Below are positions 7,476 through 14,545 of a DNA stretch of 25,884 nucleotides, one piece after another. Made by a program: the position numbers and the translations under genes. Origin of the DNA: an uncultured Prevotella sp. (GTDB lineage: Bacteria > Bacteroidota > Bacteroidia > Bacteroidales > Bacteroidaceae); the NCBI GenBank assembly GCA_947095945.1, contig CAMUQM010000008.1:1-25884 (forward strand), in the 5' to 3' direction. Under the pieces are notes generated by a model that saw nothing but the letters and a program-made list of their open reading frames with translations, searched no databases and was not told the origin of the DNA. How positions within the stretch are numbered: position 1 is the stretch's first letter; the number at the start of each line of letters is the position of its first letter.

Positions 7476-9176
7476 TTAAATCTGGCAGAAGAATAGTACT
7501 ATTACCTGCGCTAAGAAAATTCTAAGGAACATACTGAGCGGATAAACCGTTGAGTAACCTATGGCTGGAGCCTCACCTACACAGATTGAGTTAGCGTAAG
7601 CCAATGCTGGTGGATCGGTATAGGTTCCAGCAAGCATACCCATGATAGTGAAGTAATTAAACTTATACTTCAGGCGTGCAATGGTGCCGACGATAAGAAT
7701 CGGAATAATCGTAATGATGAAACCTGTGTATACATACTTCAAACCATCACCCTGAACTACGGTGTCCCAGAAGGTTGCACCCGCCTTGATACCTACGGAG
7801 GCAAGGAAGAGCGCCAGACCAATTTCACGAAGCATCATGTTAGCTGACGTTGTTGTATAGGTCACAAGTCCCATACGATAACCGAAACGACCGATAAGAA
7901 TTGCAATAACCAACGGACCACCTGCGAGACCGAGCTTCATCGGTACAGGCATGTGAGGAATTGCGATTGGCAACATACCGAAGATAATACCAACAATGAT
8001 ACCAACGAAGATGGTAGCAATGTTTGGTGCATTAAGGCGCTTCTCAGAGTTACCCATGATTGCAGCAACACGGTTTACGTTCTCCTCTGGACCAACAACC
8101 ATGATACGGTCACCTACGATAAAGCGGTGGTTGCGACCAGCAAAGAGATCCATACCCTGACGGCTTATACGTGTTACGTTCACGCCATATACAGAGCGGA
8201 AATGCATATCACCCAATGTCTTACCATTAATCTTGCTATTGGTAATAACGATACGACGGCTAACCAACTGCTGTGGCTGGTCTTCTTCGTGCCAGTCTAC
8301 TTCAATCTCAGGACCGATGAATGCGCGTATAGCCGCAGCATCACCCTCTGCACTGACAACAAGAATCTCATCGCCTAATTCAAAGACATTCTCTAAAGTA
8401 GGGAGTGACAACACACCATCGTGCATAAGACGTGTACAAACGAAGTCACGATTGAGGAACTCTGAAATCTCTTTGAGCTTACGTCCTGCGATATAAGCAT
8501 TCTGTACCTTCAAATACATTGAATAAGGTTTTGCATGAGGGTTCTCTGCTTCTTCCTCGTTCAGCTTTTCATTCTCCTCTTGGAGGTTTACTTTACAGAT
8601 ATAACGGATGGCAATTGTTGCACCGATGATACCTACCACACCCAAAGGATAAGCACAAGCATAACCTGAAGTGATGTCGAAGTTCATGCCATTCTTGTAG
8701 ACACTGTGCAATGCTTCATTGGCAGCACCAAGACCCGGGGTGTTGGTTACGGCACCATAGAGTGTACCAACCATCATAGGAAGGCTTGTTGTGTCCTTCG
8801 TGTCAAAGAAGATAAAGTAGCAAGCAAACATCACGAGGACGTTGAGCAGAATTGCTACCGTCGAAAGGATATTCAGCTTGAGACCACCTTTACCAAAGCT
8901 TTCAAAGAAGCCCGGTCCTACCTGAAGACCAATCATAAAGACGAAGAGAATCAATCCAAAGTCTTGTACAAAGGTCAATACGGGGATAGGTCCTGTAAAT
9001 TTAATGTGACCAGCAAGAATGCCCACAAACAACACAAAGGTAACGCCAAGCGAAATACCTCCAATCTTAATTTTGCCAAGGTAGATACCCAAGGCGATGA
9101 CAATAGAATACAATAGCATAATATGGGCTACCGTATCCTGCTTCTCTGCCGAAAAAATATCAATTAACCAGTCCAT
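7476..9176 (-). CDS. AspT/YidE-family inner membrane transporter with two TrkA-C domains
   Basis: This is a 566-residue integral membrane protein with the layout of the aspartate:alanine exchanger (AspT/YidE) superfamily: an N-terminal membrane half (about 15-195), a cytoplasmic centre with two RCK/TrkA-C-like domains (about 212-290 and 302-375), and a C-terminal membrane half. The two membrane halves carry equivalent signatures, GTLYGAVTNTPGLGAANEA near 138 and GMLAGTYTDPPALAYANSI near the end, as expected from the internal duplication of this family. The length is normal. YidE-type members are mostly of unknown substrate, and aspartate/alanine exchange cannot be assumed because no decarboxylase gene is adjacent. 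The gene is monocistronic here, with its own promoter 20 bp upstream and the MITE hairpin just downstream. Confidence 0.9.
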   Translation of the reverse strand: MDWLIDIFSAEKQDTVAHIMLLYSIVIALGIYLGKIKIGGISLGVTFVLFVGILAGHIKFTGPIPVLTFVQDFGLILFVFMIGLQVGPGFFESFGKGGLKLNILSTVAILLNVLVMFACYFIFFDTKDTTSLPMMVGTLYGAVTNTPGLGAANEALHSVYKNGMNFDITSGYACAYPLGVVGIIGATIAIRYICKVNLQEENEKLNEEEAENPHAKPYSMYLKVQNAYIAGRKLKEISEFLNRDFVCTRLMHDGVLSLPTLENVFELGDEILVVSAEGDAAAIRAFIGPEIEVDWHEEDQPQQLVSRRIVITNSKINGKTLGDMHFRSVYGVNVTRISRQGMDLFAGRNHRFIVGDRIMVVGPEENVNRVAAIMGNSEKRLNAPNIATIFVGIIVGIIFGMLPIAIPHMPVPMKLGLAGGPLVIAILIGRFGYRMGLVTYTTTSANMMLREIGLALFLASVGIKAGATFWDTVVQGDGLKYVYTGFIITIIPILIVGTIARLKYKFNYFTIMGMLAGTYTDPPALAYANSICVGEAPAIGYSTVYPLSMFLRIFLAQVIVLFFCQI

Positions 9177-9195
9177 AAGTATTATTTATTCTGTG

Positions 9196-9203
9196 CAAAG
9201 GTA
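9196..9203 (-). promoter_or_regulatory. -7 promoter box for the transporter gene
   Basis: TACCTTTG on the minus strand is a full match to TAnnTTTG, placed 20 bp before the ATG. This implies a very short leader of about 14 nt. No good TTTG is seen at -33. The rest of the 281-bp gap 9177-9457 holds only weak short hairpins (for example 9393-9416, CATCTTTC/GAAAGATG) and no gene I can support. Confidence 0.5.
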
Positions 9204-9457
9204 AGGATTAAAAGGCATATAAGCTAATCTTTTATATCGAATTTTAACCCAACTTCTGTTTTTGTGTTGAGTTATCTCTTTTCTTTGAAATAAAGAGTCT
9301 TCTTCATGACGGAAGAACTAATATATAAGGAGGTTTCTTTTTGAAATTAAATGAACTCTTAGAAGAGTATCTCCAAACTAATTTGATATTTGCATCTTTC
9401 AATGATTGGAAAGATGTTTTTAATTTTCTTCCCAACCATTGAAAGGCTTTCTCATTA

Positions 9458-11833
9458 TTAATAGATAACGATACGTTGTGCCTTGTTGCCATTTACTTGG
9501 ATAAGATAAATACCTTTGTTCCAAGAAGAAGCATTAATATTAAGTTCATTGCCCTGTGCTGAGAGCGAATGAACAAGCTGTCCGCCTATTGTGAAAGCAC
9601 GTACATTGAGCTGCTTGGCACCTGCAAGGAAGAGATTGAAGGTGCGGTCGCCAGTCATTGTAATGATAGGAGCATCCTTGCTATCAGTGGCTCTTATGCC
9701 ATTAATACCATTGGTTTGCTTCTCCATCAGTACCTGCTTCAGACCCGCGTAGGCATCAAACTTGCCCGCACCCCACTGTACTGGGTCGCCTGTTGTTGTG
9801 ACAAAATTATCCTTACGAGCAGTTTGCTGAATAATACGTAACACGTCTTTAACGGTCAGACTTGGGTTTGCCTCAAGCCATAGAGCAACACCACCAGCTA
9901 CAACGGGCGTAGCCATTGACGTTCCTATTGACTGATGCCAGTAGTAAGTATCCTTACCTTTCTTCAACTTACCTTGTAATTGGTCGTCTTCATAGTCCAA
10001 GTCCTTATTCTTGACAGCGTATGTATTAACAGAAGAGATGACGGCTGCACCCGGTGCACATACATGTGGCAAGTTTCTACCATCACCGAGTGTACCGAAA
10101 GAAGAGAAGCTTGAAATCTCACCTATTGGGAAACTTTCTCCAGAACTAAGACCGTTAAAGTTATAGATACTACCATCAAGTGATGCTATGCGATTACGAA
10201 CATTGTAGCTACCAACGGTAATAATGTTTGTTGCACACGCCATGTCGCTGATAGAACCATTGGTTGAACCTTTTACAAAGCCGTCCTCGTCATTGTCATC
10301 GAAGTAGATATTCTGGTCGTCGGTATAAACCTCAACACTCTGTCCTGCTTTCTTACTTTTGATTTCTAAGGTTAACTTGTAGTCTTCATCTTGGTTTGTT
10401 GCCTGATTGTCGCCAGTCATGACCTCCGCAAAGGTATAGTAACAGTTAGTTTCAGAATCAATAGCAGAAGAGACAGAGACGTAACCTTCGAAAGCTTTCG
10501 CAAAGTCTTTGTTGACATCGTTGCTGTTGTTTACATACTTAGCTTTAGATGCGTAAGTCACATTTCTTCCATTCAAGTTGTTTGGAACAGCAATGCTTAG
10601 GATGGTACGATTGTCCTGCTTTGTGTCGACAACATTGATATAAAACTCAAAGACAGTAGAGTCTTTGCTATAGGCTGCTATCTGTCCGTTGCGGAAGTTA
10701 TAATAAGTGGTTCCTCCTTCATCTACAGGACTAATATCCGTCGGTGTAAGGAAGGTCTTAACTGTTTCTCCAGCAGTGTCGAAAGTCTTCTTCAATGCGA
10801 TTGGCTTTTCGCCTTCGTTACCTGCAGCAACACAGATGATAGCTTCCTTTCCCTGCTTTGAAAGGTATTTGTTCATCACACTTGTAGAGTCGTGTACACC
10901 AATATTGCTACCTAATGAGAGGTTGATAACGCAGGGTTTAGGGCTTGGTCCAGAGGTCTTAGCATATTCAATCGCATCATCAATACCGAGTGCAATATAT
11001 GAGTCATTAAGATCTCCGCAAGAAGCAATCAGTTCTGACTCTGTTGCAGAACCATAGAAAGGATTTGCTCCTGTTACAGACTTTGCTTGATACGTTCCAA
11101 CAGCCTCTCCGTAAGTGATGTTTCCTTTATATCCACCTGCCATGATTCCTAAGGTATGCGTGCCATGTACACTCTCATCATCATCGGTCTTGAAGGTTTC
11201 AAGAGCGTGTGCATTATTAGCCTGTGTCATGGTGTCAAGCACGGTACGAGGATAATACTTGTCGTACTGATAGCCATTTTTATTCCGCTTATTTTCCACT
11301 ATCTTACCCACATAAGCAAAGCGGCTGGTACCATCTTCTTTAAAGAAATTGATGTGGTTAGGGTCAACACCACCGTCAACAACAGCAGTTACCACTCCCT
11401 TACCTGTGTAAGCTTGTGGAAGGTCTGTGCCTTGGTGAATCTTGTCAACGCCAACCTCCTTGCGTACAAGGTTCATTTTCTGGTACAAACGGCGAGGGAG
11501 TTGCATTCGGCGAACGCATTTCAAATTAGCAATACGCTCAACATCGGCTAAGGGAATCAAAGCAATAGCGATGTTATCACGTACACGCAGCACTTTTATG
11601 CCTTGTGCTTCTAAATCAGCTCGGTTGTTCTGATCTTTCAGTTCAACCATTGCCATAATGTTTGTAGGAATAGTCTTTGGTTGTTCTAACGAACGAGTAC
11701 GGACGTTGTAAGTAGGGATTGATGTGTTGCGGAGCTTATTTAACTCCATCAGGCTCTTCAAGTCAAGCTTTGATTGACCAAAAGCAGAACCAAACATACC
11801 CAAACAACATACTGTGAGTAGAAATTTTCTCAT
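9458..11833 (-). CDS. Secreted subtilisin-like (S8) serine protease, T9SS-like C-terminus
   Basis: This is a 791-residue S8 peptidase. The signal peptide ends at AFGQ (about 20) and is followed by a propeptide-like region (about 21-120). The triad is intact: Asp153 in VVDGGVDPNH, His223 in HGTHTLGIMAGG and Ser639 in GTSMATPVVAGG. A long beta-rich insert (about 345-560) separates the His and Ser motifs, so the protein is much larger than a minimal subtilisin. The last ~75 residues (TFNLFLAGAKQLNVRAF to KAQRIVIY) look like a T9SS type A sorting domain, which implies export across the outer membrane and surface attachment or release. The substrate is unknown; host or dietary protein is plausible. 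A paralogue of identical length is encoded in inverted orientation at 14542-16917. This copy is monocistronic and has a ~255-nt folded leader. Confidence 0.92.
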   Translation of the reverse strand: MRKFLLTVCCLGMFGSAFGQSKLDLKSLMELNKLRNTSIPTYNVRTRSLEQPKTIPTNIMAMVELKDQNNRADLEAQGIKVLRVRDNIAIALIPLADVERIANLKCVRRMQLPRRLYQKMNLVRKEVGVDKIHQGTDLPQAYTGKGVVTAVVDGGVDPNHINFFKEDGTSRFAYVGKIVENKRNKNGYQYDKYYPRTVLDTMTQANNAHALETFKTDDDESVHGTHTLGIMAGGYKGNITYGEAVGTYQAKSVTGANPFYGSATESELIASCGDLNDSYIALGIDDAIEYAKTSGPSPKPCVINLSLGSNIGVHDSTSVMNKYLSKQGKEAIICVAAGNEGEKPIALKKTFDTAGETVKTFLTPTDISPVDEGGTTYYNFRNGQIAAYSKDSTVFEFYINVVDTKQDNRTILSIAVPNNLNGRNVTYASKAKYVNNSNDVNKDFAKAFEGYVSVSSAIDSETNCYYTFAEVMTGDNQATNQDEDYKLTLEIKSKKAGQSVEVYTDDQNIYFDDNDEDGFVKGSTNGSISDMACATNIITVGSYNVRNRIASLDGSIYNFNGLSSGESFPIGEISSFSSFGTLGDGRNLPHVCAPGAAVISSVNTYAVKNKDLDYEDDQLQGKLKKGKDTYYWHQSIGTSMATPVVAGGVALWLEANPSLTVKDVLRIIQQTARKDNFVTTTGDPVQWGAGKFDAYAGLKQVLMEKQTNGINGIRATDSKDAPIITMTGDRTFNLFLAGAKQLNVRAFTIGGQLVHSLSAQGNELNINASSWNKGIYLIQVNGNKAQRIVIY

Positions 11834-11899
11834 TGCTTGTTGATTATAATTTTATCGTTAATATTTTCTTTTAACCCTGTTTAGACGCTTCTATGGTGT

Positions 11900-12055
11900 A
11901 AAAAAGAGTAGGTAAGTCCTACTTCACACATAGTATTTCTTATTGATGGATAACCGCATAGAGTTTTATGGGTAAACACATAGAATACTAAAGGTTTTCT
12001 TCTTTCGCAGTACCTTGTCTGGTCGATTGTTTTGCAGGACGATTCCCGCACCAGA
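11900..12055 (-). promoter_or_regulatory. Folded leader with attenuator-like terminator before the left S8 protease
   Basis: Near the 5' end of the leader a nested hairpin (12018-12055) pairs TCTGGT with ACCAGA, and GCGGGA with TCCTGC across an ATCG tetraloop. About 95 nt downstream, AGTAGG-ACTTA-CCTACT (11907-11923) forms a hairpin followed by C and six T on the minus strand (11905-11900), which has the shape of an intrinsic terminator. It ends 66 nt before the protease ATG, as in transcription attenuation. A CTATG/CATAG pair around the terminator and a duplicated CTATGTGT could form alternative pairings. No known riboswitch class was recognised. Confidence 0.5.
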
Positions 12056-12092
12056 TAGTCTGTTGATAGTTAGCTGTCTTAGAAAGGAGTTG

Positions 12093-12100
12093 CAAAGATA
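12093..12100 (-). promoter_or_regulatory. -7 promoter box for the left S8 protease
   Basis: TATCTTTG on the minus strand matches TAnnTTTG exactly. Transcription from here would give a leader of about 255 nt that includes the folded region at 11900-12055. No clear TTTG -33 element is seen. Confidence 0.5.
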
Positions 12101-12147
12101 AAAATAAATCACAATATGATAACACTTTTTCTCGTTTTTTGAGATTT

Positions 12148-12530
12148 TTCCGTTAAATGTGTAATCGCTTTGCTGAATAGAACCTATAGCTTGAATGGAA
12201 GAACGAGAATTATTCATTTAACAGAACCATTACCAAAGTCTGTCAACTATCCCTTTTATCATCACCTTTCAACACTGTAAACCTTTTCATTTTACTGTCT
12301 CAAAAATGTCTATAAGACTTTGAAAAATCATTAAATAATTTCTAATAAAACACCTGCAAATAAAGGCAAAAATACGTGTAAAAAGTAAGTCTACAACTAA
12401 CAGTAAATCAATTAGTTATAAAGTAGTGCAAGAAAAGGTGCTTAATTGGACTTCAAAAGGGCGTTAGTAAGACCTCAAAAGGGCATCTTTAGCAAGCCAA
12501 TTGGGCGTCTTTTAGAAGCCAAAAGACCAT
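12148..12530 (+). repeat. Dispersed intergenic element, copy 2, with 22-bp array
   Basis: This stretch resembles 20827-21204 along most of its length. Shared blocks include TTCCGTTAAATG, TATAGCTT, TGTCAACTAT, GAAAAATCATTA, ACGTGTAAAA and CAATTAGTTATAAAGT, followed by TGCAAGAAAAGGTGCTTA. Its 3' end holds units at an exact 22-bp period, with cores beginning at 12437, 12459, 12481, 12503 and 12525; the last is degenerate. There is no coding potential. Downstream, 12531-12770 is A/T-rich with nothing I can name. Confidence 0.8.
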
Positions 12531-12773
12531 GTGTTGACTTTGATCTTTTATTTCTTAAGATATTATCATATACTTTTGTCCACTTACTTACAAACTGACA
12601 TATGTTCGTTCGATAATCAGTTTTCTTGCTCATTCCTCTACCTATCTACTCATCCCTTTCTTAGCCAATAAATAGGGGGAACTTATAATTATAAGTGTTT
12701 TATATACCCTTTTGTTTGAAATGGAAATAAATAAGATAAATTATAATTTAGAATATAATTTTAAGCGAAATAG

Positions 12774-12805
12774 TTTGTGTCTTTTATAAATAATATCTAT
12801 TTTTG
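12774..12805 (+). promoter_or_regulatory. Full Bacteroidota promoter for the beta-repeat/protease/LRR operon
   Basis: TTTG (12774-12777), a 20-bp spacer and TATTTTTG (12798-12805) match the -33/-7 consensus in full. Transcription would start near 12811 and leave a leader of about 130 nt. The leader contains a TTCTGC/GCAGAA hairpin (12871-12889) inside a possible ACTCT/AGAGT stem. Confidence 0.7.
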
Positions 12806-12943
12806 CAGTAGATATATAATAGAACAAATAACCTGTAAGAGCATTTGTTCATCATTCCTGAAAGACTCTCTTCTGCTAATCGTGCAGAATACTATATAGA
12901 CAAGAGTTAATTCCTATATTTGGTCAACAATAAATATGTATAT

Positions 12944-14545
12944 ATGAAGCAGGTTTACTATTTTCTTTTCTTAATGCTACTGGCGTTCTCGTCAGTAAAC
13001 GTAAAGGCTGACACGCCTGTAAGAATCAAGGTTGATGATGTCAACAGAGTTTCAGTAAAAGTTAATTACATGCCCGTTGTCAATCTTGCCAACGGTGTAA
13101 ATGAAGTGATTGTGCCCCAATATGGTGCCTTAACCATTGAGGCTAAACAGGGTTTTTACTTAAAGAGCGTTCTCAAGACGATTGATGCAGATAACTCTGT
13201 ACCACAGAGTATAAACAATCTAACTACTTGCAATATCTATGTTTCAGATGCAGATAATAATAAGCTTTTTACTGTTAAGAGTGCTGATTTAGCTGCTGCT
13301 CGTACAGGTTCATGTACTGTAAACGTTGATAATGCCTCGAAAGTGAGGGTATCACGCAATGAATCACGCACGTCTGTAGAGTTAAAAAATGGTGAAAACA
13401 CGGTTAAATGGATTCCTAATACCGAGAAAACACTTGTAATTACCAATGCTAATTATGGCGATGCCCCTATATATAAGGTGACCCTCGACGGTAACGACGT
13501 TACTCCTTCAGGTGGTCAATACTTTGTAACGCTGACTGAGGGCTGTGTTGTAAATATCAAAGCCGATTATCCAGACGTATCTTATCCTGTTAAATTCAAC
13601 TTTACTGACGAGAAAGCAAAGGGTGTTATCTCAAAGGTAATGGCTGATGGTGTGGAAGTTAAGAACTACAATGACGCTGATTTCAAGCTGAAAGCTGGAA
13701 CAAAATTGTCATTAACTTTCGACCAAAGCAGCTATGCTTTAGATGCTTTCAAGGTTAATGGGACTGCCACTACGATATATGGTACCTACGAATGCTATGT
13801 GAAAGACAATCTTGTCTTTGATATTCAAGCACATAAATATGCTACTGTAAAGGCTGTGCTGACTGTTGATAAGGCTGAAAATATCACCGCTTATGAGGGA
13901 CAAAGCTATAATAACAAGGTGATAACACTTAAGGATGGTAGCAATAATATTGAGTTAGGAGAGAAGAATAACCTCATCCAAATAAAACCTAATAGCGGTT
14001 GTAAGATTGAGTCAATCAAGGCAAACGATACTCCTGTAACAGCCAATTACGAAGGAGCATACGAGATAAGACTAACCGAAGGTATGACTATTGAGGTTAA
14101 AACATCTGCTATTGTACGTGACCAAAAAGCAACGGTCGTCATTGACGACATCAGCGTTGCGAACTATGGTTTGAGTTTCTATCGTTCTGACCGTTCGATG
14201 GTAAAGATGCAGACAGGTGAAAATACTGTGATGTTCTCAGCTGACGACAATCATTTCATGCTTGTTGCAAACGGAAATGACATGAGTAAGATGGTGATAA
14301 AATTGAATGGAACAAATCTTAACCCATCTTATCCTGGCGGCACAAGTTTTGAGTTTGATTTGAAGAACAACGACCGTCTGGATGTCCTTCTCAAGGGCGA
14401 AACAAATGGTATTGAAGCCATTGAATCAGTAAAGCAAGGTAAGGCTGTAGTCTATCGTCTTGATGGCAAGCGTATAGAAGGCACCCAACTACCTAATGGA
14501 GTATATATTATTAACGGTAAAAAAGTTATAGTCAACAAGCGATGA
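12944..14545 (+). CDS. Exported five-repeat beta-rich protein, translationally coupled to S8 protease
   Basis: The protein has 533 residues from the ATG at 12944. A TTG eight codons upstream is also in frame, but the ATG start gives a clean signal peptide, MKQVYYFLFLMLLAFSSVNVKA. The mature part is five diverged units of about 85-95 residues (about 25-118, 122-208, 212-296, 299-390 and 394-485). Each has alternating hydrophobic strands, an L-x-x-G-x-N-x-(V/I) turn and a G-x-Y-x-x-x-L-x-x-G-x-x-(I/V)-x-(I/V) ending, suggestive of beta-sandwich modules. A short C-terminal domain (about 489-533: GIEAIESVKQGKAVVYRLDG, then NGVYIINGKKVIV) resembles a T9SS sorting tail. Its stop overlaps the protease ATG (ATGA), so the two are translationally coupled. 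I do not recognise the family. A protease-associated role such as inhibitor, chaperone or surface partner is inference from the coupling only. Confidence 0.85.
   Translation: MKQVYYFLFLMLLAFSSVNVKADTPVRIKVDDVNRVSVKVNYMPVVNLANGVNEVIVPQYGALTIEAKQGFYLKSVLKTIDADNSVPQSINNLTTCNIYVSDADNNKLFTVKSADLAAARTGSCTVNVDNASKVRVSRNESRTSVELKNGENTVKWIPNTEKTLVITNANYGDAPIYKVTLDGNDVTPSGGQYFVTLTEGCVVNIKADYPDVSYPVKFNFTDEKAKGVISKVMADGVEVKNYNDADFKLKAGTKLSLTFDQSSYALDAFKVNGTATTIYGTYECYVKDNLVFDIQAHKYATVKAVLTVDKAENITAYEGQSYNNKVITLKDGSNNIELGEKNNLIQIKPNSGCKIESIKANDTPVTANYEGAYEIRLTEGMTIEVKTSAIVRDQKATVVIDDISVANYGLSFYRSDRSMVKMQTGENTVMFSADDNHFMLVANGNDMSKMVIKLNGTNLNPSYPGGTSFEFDLKNNDRLDVLLKGETNGIEAIESVKQGKAVVYRLDGKRIEGTQLPNGVYIINGKKVIVNKR

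Noticed and set aside
9304..9492. 62-codon minus-strand ORF overlapping the 3' end of the left protease gene
   Set aside because: It overlaps the protease coding end in another frame and has no signal, motif or start context.
11966..12217. 83-codon minus-strand ORF in the protease leader
   Set aside because: It spans the promoter and leader hairpins and has unlikely composition; better explained as non-coding leader.
12427..12530. Tandem units considered as a CRISPR array
   Set aside because: The period is only 22 bp, there are no distinct spacers, repeats are degenerate and no cas genes are present.
12920..12943. TTG at 12920 as the start of the beta-repeat protein
   Set aside because: It would add eight residues before an otherwise complete signal peptide; the ATG at 12944 is the simpler start.
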